From Streptococcus mitis (lineage in GTDB: Bacteria > Bacillota > Bacilli > Lactobacillales > Streptococcaceae): DNA of 64,000 nt. Position numbers and translations under genes: made by a program. The stretch's first letter is position 1; each line of letters opens with the position of its first letter. Shown here in pieces: positions 18,395-25,940 of this stretch. The DNA is taken from the NCBI GenBank assembly GCA_001560895.1, contig CP014326.1, positions 942,001-1,006,000 of the forward strand, given 5' to 3'. The notes under the pieces are model-generated. The model was given only the letters and a program-made list of their open reading frames with translations. It made no database searches and had not been told where the DNA came from.

Positions 18395-18889
18395 ATGGTC
18401 AATATAACAGATGTAAAACAGATTCTTCAATTTGCAATAGATGCGGAGATTAAAGTCTTTCTTGATGGTGGCTGGGGTGTAGATGCTCTTCTTGGATATC
18501 AGTCAAGAGCCCATAATGATATTGACATTTTTGTAGAAAAGAACGATTATCAGAACTTTATAGAAATAATGAAAGCTAATGGCTTTTATGAGATTAAGAT
18601 GGAATATACAACATTGAACCATACTGTATGGGAAGATTTGAAAAACAGAATTATTGATTTGCATTGTTTTGAATATACGGACGAAGGTGAAATTCTTTAT
18701 GATGGGGATTGTTTTCCGGTAGAAACTTTTTCGGGTAAAGGAAGAATTGAGGAAATAGAGGTTTCCTGTATTGAACCATATAGTCAAGTAATGTTCCATC
18801 TGGGATACGAGTTTGATGAAAATGATGCACATGATGTGAAGTTATTGTGTGAGACACTTCATATCGAAATTCCAAATGAGTATAGATAA
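18395..18889 (+). CDS. lnu(C): Lincosamide nucleotidyltransferase Lnu(C)
   Basis: 164 residues, the length known for Lnu(C), which inactivates lincomycin (and clindamycin to a lesser degree) by adding a nucleotide. The nucleotidyltransferase signature is clear: FLDGGWGVDALLGYQSR with HNDIDIFV metal-binding aspartates at about residues 23-48. ATG 18395 follows ggaga by 7 bases; a longer frame from 18326 would overlap the transposase gene. It is carried inside the transposon, as in S. agalactiae. Single-base changes from the reference allele cannot be assessed. Confidence 0.92.
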   Translation: MVNITDVKQILQFAIDAEIKVFLDGGWGVDALLGYQSRAHNDIDIFVEKNDYQNFIEIMKANGFYEIKMEYTTLNHTVWEDLKNRIIDLHCFEYTDEGEILYDGDCFPVETFSGKGRIEEIEVSCIEPYSQVMFHLGYEFDENDAHDVKLLCETLHIEIPNEYR

Positions 18890-18906
18890 CTGCAAATAAC
18901 AGTTTG

Positions 18907-18930
18907 TAGGGGAGTTCTGATACTCCCCTA
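18907..18930 (+). terminator. Hairpin after lnu(C)
   Basis: A perfect 9-bp stem (taggggagt / actccccta) with a 6-base loop, 17 bases after the lnu(C) stop. The T-run after it is weak, so it may end the transcript or be part of a transfer origin. Confidence 0.5.
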
Positions 18931-18945
18931 TAAAAATGGCTATTT

Positions 18946-18970
18946 ATCAACTGTTTGTTGTGACATAGCC
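18946..18970 (-). repeat. Right inverted repeat of the lnu(C) element
   Basis: Ends ...TTGTTGTGACATAGCC, the complement of the left end with three mismatches. The target duplication ATATAAAA follows at 18971-18978. Confidence 0.93.
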
Positions 18971-19353
18971 ATATAAAAAAACCATTTAGTATTACAGAAT
19001 TAGTTGCTCGTGTTAGGATGCATATCCAAAGGGAGGAAAGAAATCGTAAAAATAATAAAGAAATATGCACAAAGAATTTGATAATTAATGTCAGCAATCA
19101 AGAAATCTTAATTGAAGAAGAGACTATATCATTGACAAAGCGAGAATTTACAATTTTATATACTTTAGCAAGTAACCCGAAGAGAGTATATTCCGTAGAG
19201 GAGCTCTATGAGAGAATATATCCGTCGGAATCAGATGCACAATTTCGTTCTATTGCTGAGTATATTTATCAAATTCGTTCAAAATTAAAACCATATTCAA
19301 TTAATCCGATCAAGACACAGTGGGGAGGCGGATATAGTTGGAACGAAAATTAG
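18971..19353 (+). pseudogene. Response regulator, 3' part (winged-helix DNA-binding domain)
   Basis: Encodes the end of the receiver linker (KPFSITELVARVRMHIQ) and a full OmpR-type winged helix (SLTKREFTILYTLASNP ... RSIAEYIYQIRSKL ... QWGGGYSWNEN). The first 8 bases are the target duplication. It has no start of its own except ATG 19018, from which an isolated DNA-binding domain of 111 residues could be made. It overlaps the histidine kinase gene by 16 bases. Confidence 0.88.
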
Positions 19354-20435
19354 ATTTTAAGACTTTAGTAAAAAAGACGAAGTGGACGATTGTTAAACAA
19401 TTTTGTTTGAATATAATTGTAGCTTATATTTTTCCTATATCAACTATTTCTATTGATATTCATTCAGAAACTCAGTCAATCGCTCGTGACTTGTTAGGGG
19501 TATTATTTAATGTTTTTTCATGGGTTTATATTTGTATATCTTTGATTATTATAGTTTCTATTAATATTAAAGCCTTGTTGACAAGAGTAAAGCAAGAAAT
19601 GGAGATTGTTTATCATAGCAGTATATGGCTAACCTCTGTAAACGATTCATCTGATTTAACAATTCTTGAATTCATAGAGACAAATAGACACATTGAATTA
19701 ATGCAACAAAGAATAAAAAATATGATTCAGGTAGAGAAAGACCAAAAGGCGGATATTCTCTTTAAAGTTTCAGCGATGGCACATGACTTGAAAACACCTT
19801 TGACTGTGATTAAAGGAAACTCGGAATTGTTGCAATTGGCACCTTTATCAGGTATTGACGTTCAATGTCTCAAGGATATTGAAAGAGCAAGTAACCAATT
19901 AAATAGCTATTTTAATCAGTTAATCAACTACTCTAAAACTTTTTACTCTGATCAGATTTCTTTTCATCAGTATCGTATCAGTAATTTATCCAAAATACTG
20001 GAACAAGAGTGTACATACCTTATTGGAGATAGCATTGACTACAAATATAGTACTAAGATAGACCGAGACTGTAATATTGAATTGGATTTAGATTTAATTA
20101 TCCGTTCGGTGGCAAATATTGTTAATAATGCTATAGCTTATGCAGATGATGCTAAAAAGAAAATCAGAGTTACCTTTGAGTTAGCAGATAGCAATATTAC
20201 CTTAAGTATTTGGAATAATGGTTCCAAATTTTCGGATGATGTTTTAGAAAATTTTGGAAAATTATTTTATCGAGAAGATACTAGCAGAAATTCACAATTT
20301 GAACATTTTGGAATAGGTTTGGCATTTGTAAAACAAGTAATGAGCATTCATTCAGGTGACATACAACTGCAAAATAAGGAAAATGGAGCTATGGTTAAAT
20401 TAATTATTCCGATGAAAAGTAGTGACTATGTCTAG
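19338..20435 (+). CDS. Sensor histidine kinase of the lasso island
   Basis: 365 residues starting at TTG 19338, with ggggagg 10-16 bases upstream. Two hydrophobic segments (about residues 13-35 and 48-75) form a short-loop membrane sensor. H-box MAHDLKTPLT has the phospho-acceptor H149; the N-box NIVNNAIAYA and G-box HFGIGLAFVK complete the ATPase domain. The small extracellular loop suits sensing of a membrane-bound peptide, as in LanK/BceS-type kinases that detect the antimicrobial itself. Its partner regulator is the interrupted gene just upstream, so the kinase probably has no working target here. Confidence 0.85.
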   Translation: MERKLDFKTLVKKTKWTIVKQFCLNIIVAYIFPISTISIDIHSETQSIARDLLGVLFNVFSWVYICISLIIIVSINIKALLTRVKQEMEIVYHSSIWLTSVNDSSDLTILEFIETNRHIELMQQRIKNMIQVEKDQKADILFKVSAMAHDLKTPLTVIKGNSELLQLAPLSGIDVQCLKDIERASNQLNSYFNQLINYSKTFYSDQISFHQYRISNLSKILEQECTYLIGDSIDYKYSTKIDRDCNIELDLDLIIRSVANIVNNAIAYADDAKKKIRVTFELADSNITLSIWNNGSKFSDDVLENFGKLFYREDTSRNSQFEHFGIGLAFVKQVMSIHSGDIQLQNKENGAMVKLIIPMKSSDYV

Positions 20436-20655
20436 GCTTGAATATCGTAATTTTGAATACTATGAAGTTCAGAAAGTAAGTATATTAATAAAATTTATTT
20501 AAAAATCTCAACAATTAGCACTCATACCTGATTTATTCACATTTGAATATATCAGATGGGGTGCAAAATTATATTATTTTTTTAAAGCGCTTAAAAATTG
20601 TAAGGGTGGGTAAAAACTCAATTTCAGGAGAAAATGAAGTGAATATTTCCACACT

Positions 20656-20706
20656 AAAACGCATAGTATCAAGGTTTTCAACACTTGATACTATGCGTTT
20701 TATAAT
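20656..20706. terminator. Long hairpin terminator at island right end
   Basis: A perfect 18-bp stem (arms 20656-20673 and 20684-20701, beginning aaaacgcatagtatcaag) with a 10-base loop. A-run before and T-rich after make it bidirectional. It closes the kinase transcript. Confidence 0.8.
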
Positions 20707-20729
20707 TTTAAATACTTTTTCCCCATCTT

Positions 20730-20897
20730 CTATGATATGTTATCCTTGATGGAAATGATGGAAGCTCCTGACAAGTCGGAGTTTTTCTACCGACACCGTA
20801 CAGAAGATGGCTGGGAGAAAGAGATTTTTTAATCTTTTACTAAATAACCGAGCTTATCCAAGGCCTCCTCGATATAGTGGAGGTCTTGTTGTGTTTC
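20730..20897. repeat. Right 168-bp direct repeat flanking the island
   Basis: Gap-free match to 8995-9162 (21 mismatches). It contains a mutX 3' remnant and the true 3' end of niaR. Confidence 0.9.
20731..20832 (+). pseudogene. mutX 3' remnant right of the island
   Basis: Encodes 33 residues, YDMLSLMEMMEAPDKSEFF continuing to a TAA stop, matching the C-terminus of MutX with several substitutions (for example FFYRHRTEDGWEKEIF against FFYPRRTEDDWEKKIF). There is no upstream portion. It is the other half of the duplicated junction. Confidence 0.88.
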
Positions 20898-21344
20898 GGC
20901 TTCGACTAGGTGGTAATGGATGCCATCTGTTAATTCAGACAGAGGTCTAAAATCAGAATGCTCGACTTGTTCTAGAAAATGTTGCACATCTCTGCGACAA
21001 GACAGTTTCAGCAAGGTTTCAATTTCTCCATAAACGGGATGGTCAATCAAGGTATTTTGAACACGTCCACCATTATCTACGATAGCAAGGAGTTCCTGCC
21101 CGATTTCTTCAACTTCATGTTTAACTTTGAAAAGTTTGTGGACGTATGGATTGACATCAACTTGCTTATAGACGTAGCCACGATTGGTAGATAGGATAGG
21201 AGCGCCATCGGCTCTCAAAATTGCAATGTCCTGGACAATGACCTGACGTGTGACATGAAAATGTTCAGCCAAACTTTGGCCATTGAGGGCTTTAGGAGCT
21301 TCTTTCAAGAGTTGGAGCAGGGCTTGTTTGCGATCTTTTGTCAT
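20829..21344 (-). CDS. niaR: Niacin-responsive repressor NiaR (HTH + 3H domain)
   Basis: 171 residues: an N-terminal helix-turn-helix (about 1-60, ALNGQSLAEHFHVTRQVIVQDIAILR) and a C-terminal 3H domain with the named histidines in LIDHPVYGE, VQHFLEQ and DGIHYHL. NiaR proteins bind niacin and repress NAD-precursor uptake genes. It is 11 bases after niaX in the same operon, and a NiaR-type operator precedes niaX, so it is probably autoregulated. Its 3' end overlaps the mutX remnant. Confidence 0.87.
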   Translation of the reverse strand: MTKDRKQALLQLLKEAPKALNGQSLAEHFHVTRQVIVQDIAILRADGAPILSTNRGYVYKQVDVNPYVHKLFKVKHEVEEIGQELLAIVDNGGRVQNTLIDHPVYGEIETLLKLSCRRDVQHFLEQVEHSDFRPLSELTDGIHYHLVEAETQQDLHYIEEALDKLGYLVKD

Positions 21345-21355
21345 AGTTCTTCCTT

Positions 21356-21883
21356 TTACCGGCGTTTTCGAAGCACTTTATAGACAGCTAGTGCTAATGT
21401 ATAGTCTACCATACTATGGATAATTGTGCCAAATCCAACTAGCACAAATAGAACATAGAACATATTTTCTACATTGGTACCGGAAGTTGCGTAAAAAAGG
21501 ACACAGGCTAATACTTCAGCAAGGGCATGAACGACAGCCAAAATAAAGTTGAAAATCCAGGAAGATTTTGCTTTATCTAGGGTATCGGGAAATTTCTGTA
21601 GGTAAAGAGCGCCCAAAGTCCCAAAAAAGATATGGGAAAAAGCCCGAAAAACGATAACCATAGGATAGCCAGCCATCAAAAATCCAAAACTAGAGGCTAT
21701 GATGACAAAAACGGCCATCAAGGGAGACAGGAACATGGCAATAAAAATAGCGATGTGACTACCCAACGTATAGGAAGCAGGTGGAATGACAATCTTAAAG
21801 GGCATAACAATTGGAATCAAAATCGCAATAGCCGTTAAGAGGGCTGTCATTGTCATAAATTGTGTCTTTTTCCGTGTATTCAT
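21356..21883 (-). CDS. niaX: Niacin ECF transporter S component NiaX
   Basis: 175 residues, about six membrane spans, no ATPase motif. It is an energy-coupling-factor substrate subunit, which works with the shared EcfAA'T module encoded elsewhere. The niacin assignment rests on the niaR gene just downstream and the operator upstream. ATG 21883 is preceded by aaggaga; the longer frame up to 21937 would run through the operator and has no ribosome site. Confidence 0.8.
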   Translation of the reverse strand: MNTRKKTQFMTMTALLTAIAILIPIVMPFKIVIPPASYTLGSHIAIFIAMFLSPLMAVFVIIASSFGFLMAGYPMVIVFRAFSHIFFGTLGALYLQKFPDTLDKAKSSWIFNFILAVVHALAEVLACVLFYATSGTNVENMFYVLFVLVGFGTIIHSMVDYTLALAVYKVLRKRR

Positions 21884-21894
21884 AAGAATCTCCT

Positions 21895-21917
21895 TTTTAT
21901 CTGTATATACACTAGTA
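21895..21917 (-). promoter_or_regulatory. NiaR operator
   Basis: On the minus strand the site reads TACTAGTGTATATACA and continues GATAAAA, agreeing at 22 of 23 positions with the pneumococcal NiaR consensus as I remember it. It covers the space between a TATACT box (21914-21919) and the niaX ribosome site. Confidence 0.7.
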
Positions 21918-22023
21918 TAGTACAATAAAGAAGACAATAAAGCAAGGATTTACTTAGGTTTATAGGTCATTTTTAGTTAGATATTGGTAAAAATTTCACT
22001 AAAAAAGAAAATACACAGAACAA

Positions 22024-22056
22024 AATCTCCACCTTCAGGTTTGAAAGTGGAGATTG
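22024..22056. terminator. Terminator after panT
   Basis: A 9-bp stem (aatctccac / gtggagatt, extendable by ctt/aag) followed by T-rich sequence on both strands. It lies 4 bases past the panT stop. Confidence 0.75.
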
Positions 22057-22059
22057 TTT

Positions 22060-22623
22060 TTATTTCTTCAAGGTTTGTAGTCGTGGAACAATAGCTAAGG
22101 TCAGAACTGCGGAAATGACTAATTCAGCAATCGAATTTGTTGAGATAACGGTTGCTAGGAGTTTTTGGATATTACCATCAAAAACATTTCCAAAAAGGTA
22201 GAAAATTCCACCAAGTACAAAGACTGTGTTGGTAAGTGAACCAAGGGCACCAGCTAAAATCAGACCAGTCTTGTTTTTCATTAGTTTATAGACTAGATAC
22301 GGAGTTAAACCAATCAAAATACGTGGGACGATGGCAATGATAGCTGAGTAGATGTTTCCGTTTGGTACAAATGGTGAGAAGAGATAGCTTGTAGGTAGAA
22401 TCGTAATCGTATTAACTGTCAAGCTAAGAAGTCCCATCAAAAATCCAAGTGTAACCCCAACTCGTGGACCGTAGATAATGCTGGCAATAATGACAGGAAT
22501 ATGAACAATAGTCGGTTTGATTGGAAATGGAAAAAGGTTAAAGGCAAGCGAGCTCAGAAAGTGTATAACGAGCATGGTTGCAAAAAAGATAGCAATAGGT
22601 GCAATATTAGAGCGTTTTTTCAT
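22060..22623 (-). CDS. panT: Pantothenate ECF transporter S component
   Basis: 187 residues with about six membrane spans and the S-component features KPTIVHIPVIIASIIYGPRVG (split over residues 35-55) and VPRILIGLTPY. It overlaps coaC by 17 bases in a coaB-coaC-panT operon, so uptake of pantothenate is linked to its use for coenzyme A. It needs the common ECF energising module. A different vitamin is possible, but the context argues for pantothenate. Confidence 0.82.
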   Translation of the reverse strand: MKKRSNIAPIAIFFATMLVIHFLSSLAFNLFPFPIKPTIVHIPVIIASIIYGPRVGVTLGFLMGLLSLTVNTITILPTSYLFSPFVPNGNIYSAIIAIVPRILIGLTPYLVYKLMKNKTGLILAGALGSLTNTVFVLGGIFYLFGNVFDGNIQKLLATVISTNSIAELVISAVLTLAIVPRLQTLKK

Positions 22624-23158
22624 CGAGAGTTTCCTTTATTCTTTCTAAAATAATTGTGAGGTCAGCTAAAGCTCCTCGTCCGTGGTCTCCACAAGCTAGT
22701 AGGGATTCCTTAGGAGCAATCAGCTGATAGCCGTAGGTTTCTAATGTTTTCAGATTAGCCTGAGTTGCTGGATGGTCATACATTTTTGTATTCATCGCAG
22801 GAGCTATTAGTTTAGGAATATTTTGGGGCAAGGCTAGAGCTATGCTGGTTACCATGTTGTCAGCATAGCCATGGGCTAGCTTTGCAATTGTGTTAGCTGT
22901 TGCAGGGGCTACGATAAATAAATCTGCCTTTTTTCCAAGTTCGATATGATTAATCTGATGAGGATAGGGTTCCTTCATGACATCCAAGTGGACGGAATTC
23001 TGTGAGAGTACCTGTAGTGTCAAAGGTTGGATAAACTCTGTAGCAGCCTGAGTCATTAAGACAGTGACTTGATGACCTTGTTTTTTTAGAGAACTGACTA
23101 AATCTGCCGACTTGTAAGAGGCGATTGACCCCGTTACAGCCAAGAGAATGTTTGCCAT
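22607..23158 (-). CDS. coaC: Phosphopantothenoylcysteine decarboxylase
   Basis: 183 residues; an FMN-dependent flavoprotein that turns 4'-phosphopantothenoylcysteine into phosphopantetheine in CoA synthesis. Visible motifs: VTGSIASYKSADL (about 7-19), the catalytic His in NHIELGKKAD, the PAMNTKMYDHP block and the late ACGDHGRGAL substrate-clamp Cys. In many bacteria it is fused to CoaB; here, as in other streptococci, the two are separate adjacent genes. Confidence 0.93.
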   Translation of the reverse strand: MANILLAVTGSIASYKSADLVSSLKKQGHQVTVLMTQAATEFIQPLTLQVLSQNSVHLDVMKEPYPHQINHIELGKKADLFIVAPATANTIAKLAHGYADNMVTSIALALPQNIPKLIAPAMNTKMYDHPATQANLKTLETYGYQLIAPKESLLACGDHGRGALADLTIILERIKETLDEKTL

Positions 23159-23169
23159 AGCTTTCCTTT

Positions 23170-23859
23170 CTATGAATGATAGGCTTGAATTTTTTCAAGG
23201 AGGAGTTCTGCAATTTCTTCTTTAGTCTGAACTGCTTGAAGATGATCTTTCTCAATAAAGATAGCTCGGTGCTGATCTGCTGAGATTTGAGTGAGGTCAT
23301 TTGCAATGATTAAGTCTGCTTGGTTCTTGATAAGACTTTTTCTGGCAATCTCGATGAGATAATCCTCAGAGACATCAACCAGCAGTTTGAAGCCAATCAG
23401 ATGAATAGCAGGATTCCACTCCTTTACTAGAGAGATGACTTTGGGTGTTTTTTTAAGGAACAAAACCTGAATCTCGTCAGTTGAAGAAATCTTAGCCTGA
23501 TGATTTTGCTTGCTTAAAAATTCTTCTAGATTGGAGCTAGCCTGAACTTCCTCAAGCCCCGTCATATAAACAGGAGTGTAATCGGACACAGCCATTGAAT
23601 GAATCAAGACCTGATAATCCTGAACATGTTCTTGCATTTCTAGAAGAAGGTCCTTGGTATTGTTAATTTCTTGAATGCTTAGGTTGGGATGAGCTTCTGG
23701 CTTCAGAGCTCGTTTTGTCGTAATCAAACAAACTTCATGCCCAGCAGCAAGCAAGGTCTCTGTGATGATTTTCCCCAAGCGACCTGTAGAATGGTTAGTG
23801 ATAGAGCGGACGCTGTCGATAGCTTCACTGGTACCGCCCGACGTAACTAAAATTTTCAT
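23170..23859 (-). CDS. coaB: Phosphopantothenate-cysteine ligase
   Basis: 229 residues from ATG 23859 (MKILVTSGGTSEAIDSVR). It couples cysteine to phosphopantothenate with nucleotide hydrolysis, the second step of CoA synthesis. Motifs: nucleotide-binding TSGGTSEAID, TNHSTGRLGK, SMAVSDYTP and the C-terminal ANDL block. There is no ribosome site before the ATG, and a -10 box sits 6 bases upstream of it, suggesting a leaderless transcript. The GTG at 23874 lies inside that -10 region and is rejected. Confidence 0.9.
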   Translation of the reverse strand: MKILVTSGGTSEAIDSVRSITNHSTGRLGKIITETLLAAGHEVCLITTKRALKPEAHPNLSIQEINNTKDLLLEMQEHVQDYQVLIHSMAVSDYTPVYMTGLEEVQASSNLEEFLSKQNHQAKISSTDEIQVLFLKKTPKVISLVKEWNPAIHLIGFKLLVDVSEDYLIEIARKSLIKNQADLIIANDLTQISADQHRAIFIEKDHLQAVQTKEEIAELLLEKIQAYHS

Positions 23860-23865
23860 AGCACT

Positions 23866-23894
23866 ATTGTACACAAAAATAAACGGTAAGTAAA
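23866..23894 (-). promoter_or_regulatory. coaB promoter, probably leaderless
   Basis: Minus-strand -35 TTTACT (23889-23894), 17-bp spacer, -10 TACAAT (23866-23871). The expected start of transcription falls on the A of the coaB ATG at 23859. Confidence 0.5.
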
Positions 23895-23931
23895 ATGAAA
23901 GCGATAAATTTTGGTAAAAACGAAGATTTAC

Positions 23932-23948
23932 TATAGTTTCAAACTATA
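23932..23948. repeat. 17-bp palindrome between coaB and fhs
   Basis: tatagttt-c-aaactata, a perfect inverted repeat about 140 bases before fhs. It is a possible protein-binding site; no regulator can be named. Confidence 0.3.
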
Positions 23949-24045
23949 AAGCCATATAAAATTTAAGAAAGGACTCTGAAAACCTCAAAAACAGGGATAT
24001 TTACGAACGTTTAGAGAGTTTAAGGATGTTAAAAATCTTGTTTTG

Positions 24046-24054
24046 TGTTATAAT
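24046..24054 (+). promoter_or_regulatory. Extended -10 promoter of fhs
   Basis: TGT TATAAT, 33 bases before the fhs ATG, with no convincing -35 box. The extended TG motif can replace it. Confidence 0.55.
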
Positions 24055-24087
24055 GAATTATCATATAAGAGGTTAGAGGAGTTTTGA

Positions 24088-25758
24088 ATGAAAACAGATA
24101 TTGAAATCGCACAGAGTATTGAGTTGCAGCCAATCGTTGATGTTGTAGAGAAACTTGGTATTTCTTACGATGATTTGGAGTTGTATGGAAAGTACAAGGC
24201 TAAACTTAGCTTTGATAAAATTCGTGCAGTTGAGAGCAATCCAGTTGGGAAATTAATCTTGGTTACTGCCATCAACCCAACACCAGCAGGTGAAGGAAAA
24301 TCAACTATTACCATTGGTCTAGCGGATGCCTTGAACAGGATTGGTAAGAAAACCATGATTGCTATTCGCGAACCATCTCTTGGCCCAGTAATGGGGATTA
24401 AGGGTGGTGCAGCTGGTGGTGGTTACGCCCAAGTGTTGCCAATGGAAGACATCAACCTCCACTTTACGGGAGACATGCATGCTATTACAACTGCTAACAA
24501 TGCTCTTTCAGCATTGATTGATAACCACTTGCACCAAGGGAATGAGCTTGGAATTGACCAACGTCGTATCCTCTGGAAACGTGTTGTGGACTTGAACGAT
24601 CGCGCCCTTCGTCATGTAACCGTTGGACTTGGTGGTCCTCTTAACGGTATTCCTCGTGAGGATGGCTTTGACATTACAGTTGCTTCTGAAATCATGGCTA
24701 TTCTTTGCTTGGCAACGGACATCGAGGACTTGAAACGTCGTTTGGCGAATATCGTTATCGGTTATCGCTATGACCGTACCCCTGTTTCTGTAGGTGATTT
24801 GCAGGTTGAAGGTGCCTTGGCTTTGATTTTGAAAGATGCTATTAAGCCAAACTTGGTTCAAACAATTTACGGTACACCTGCTTTTGTACACGGTGGTCCA
24901 TTTGCCAATATCGCTCATGGATGTAACTCAGTCTTGGCAACGACAACAGCCCTTCACTTGGCTGATTATACAGTTACTGAAGCTGGTTTTGGTGCGGACC
25001 TTGGTGCTGAGAAATTCCTTGATATCAAGACACCAAACTTGCCAACTTCTCCAGATGCAGTAGTCATTGTCGCAACCCTTCGTGCCCTTAAGATGAATGG
25101 TGGCGTGGCTAAAGACGCTTTGACAGAAGAAAACGTAGAAGCTGTTCGTACCGGTTTTGCTAACTTGAAACGCCACGTTGAAAATATCCGTAAGTTCGGT
25201 ATTCCAGCAGTTGTTGCTATCAACGAATTTGTTTCTGATACAGAAGCTGAAATCGCAGCCTTGAAAGAACTCTGTGCCTCAATCGATGTTCCAGTTGAGT
25301 TGGCTAGTGTTTGGGCTGATGGTGCAGAAGGTGGAGTAGCTCTTGCTGAAACACTTGTCAAGACTATCGCTGAAAACCCAGCCAACTATACACGTCTTTA
25401 TGACAATGACCTTTCTGTCCAAGAAAAGATTGAAAAGATTGTCACTGAAATCTACCGCGGTAGCAAAGTGAACTTTGAGAAGAAAGCCCGAACACAAATC
25501 GCTCAAATCGTTCAAAACGGTTGGGACAAATTGCCAATCTGTATGGCTAAAACTCAGTATAGTTTCTCAGATAATCCAAATGCACTTGGAGCACCTGAAA
25601 ACTTTGAAATTACCATTCGTGAATTGGTGCCCAAATTAGGGGCAGGCTTTATCGTTGCCCTAACTGGTGATGTCATGACTATGCCAGGTCTTCCAAAACG
25701 ACCAGCCGCTCTCAATATGGATGTTGAAAGTGACGGAACGGTTCTAGGCTTATTCTAA
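24088..25758 (+). CDS. fhs: Formate-tetrahydrofolate ligase
   Basis: 556 residues, the usual length. It makes 10-formyl-tetrahydrofolate from formate, THF and ATP for purine synthesis and initiator tRNA formylation. Visible motifs: P-loop TPAGEGKST (about 66-74), the [19 protein letters not shown] block (about 92-111) and DLTGDxHAI-like FTGDMHAI. It is a single gene with its own promoter and terminator. In streptococci it supports one-carbon metabolism alongside glyA, also in this window. Confidence 0.96.
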   Translation: MKTDIEIAQSIELQPIVDVVEKLGISYDDLELYGKYKAKLSFDKIRAVESNPVGKLILVTAINPTPAGEGKSTITIGLADALNRIGKKTMIAIREPSLGPVMGIKGGAAGGGYAQVLPMEDINLHFTGDMHAITTANNALSALIDNHLHQGNELGIDQRRILWKRVVDLNDRALRHVTVGLGGPLNGIPREDGFDITVASEIMAILCLATDIEDLKRRLANIVIGYRYDRTPVSVGDLQVEGALALILKDAIKPNLVQTIYGTPAFVHGGPFANIAHGCNSVLATTTALHLADYTVTEAGFGADLGAEKFLDIKTPNLPTSPDAVVIVATLRALKMNGGVAKDALTEENVEAVRTGFANLKRHVENIRKFGIPAVVAINEFVSDTEAEIAALKELCASIDVPVELASVWADGAEGGVALAETLVKTIAENPANYTRLYDNDLSVQEKIEKIVTEIYRGSKVNFEKKARTQIAQIVQNGWDKLPICMAKTQYSFSDNPNALGAPENFEITIRELVPKLGAGFIVALTGDVMTMPGLPKRPAALNMDVESDGTVLGLF

Positions 25759-25774
25759 TAGTTTAATTGAATTT

Positions 25775-25811
25775 AAATGAGTTTGGAAATACTATCCAAG
25801 CTCATTTTCTT
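25775..25811 (+). terminator. Terminator of fhs
   Basis: A 13-bp stem with one G.T pair (aaatgagtttgga / tccaagctcattt) and a T-rich tail, 17 bases after the fhs stop. Confidence 0.8.
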
Positions 25812-25898
25812 ATCTAGTTTTAAGGAATTGTCTTCATCTGATGAGATATTAGTCTTCTACACGCAATCAGTCTAGGTAAAGATATTTTCCCTGATTTC

Positions 25899-25907
25899 TG
25901 ATATAAT
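25899..25907 (+). promoter_or_regulatory. Extended -10 promoter of pcrA
   Basis: TGA TATAAT, 34 bases before the pcrA start. Confidence 0.55.
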
Positions 25908-25940
25908 AGAAATATTGACTTCAAGAGTAAGGAAGAAAAG

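Larger units (their letters stand above)
17246..18970 (+). mobile_element. MTnSag1-like lnu(C) transposon (IS1595-family ends)
   Basis: 1,725 bp bounded by 25-bp imperfect inverted repeats (17246-17270 and 18946-18970, three mismatches) and an 8-bp duplication ATATAAAA (17238-17245 and 18971-18978). It carries a transposase and a lincosamide nucleotidyltransferase. Gene content and size match MTnSag1, described in S. agalactiae as 1.7 kb and mobilisable by Tn916-type helpers (recalled knowledge). The insertion is in the response-regulator gene. The perfect duplication implies recent transposition. Confidence 0.92.
9163..20729. mobile_element. Genomic island with lasso-peptide cluster, inserted at mutX/niaR
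   Basis: About 11.6 kb bounded by the two 168-bp copies of the mutX/niaR junction. Its genes are visibly more A+T-rich than the flanking core and use rarer AT-ending codons. No integrase or relaxase gene is seen, so entry was more likely by natural transformation and homologous recombination through the duplicated junction than by an integrative element. Contents: HEPN-like gene, lasso cluster, ABC immunity genes, two-component system and a nested lnu(C) transposon. The stretches 9163-9288 and 20436-20655 hold no gene I can support. Confidence 0.8.

Noticed and set aside
18371..18970. A transfer origin inside the lnu(C) element
   Set aside because: Reported for MTnSag1, but I could not identify the nick site by eye.
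20543..20749. 68-codon plus-strand ORF near the island right end
   Set aside because: It runs through the long terminator hairpin and into the direct repeat; no ribosome site or family pattern.
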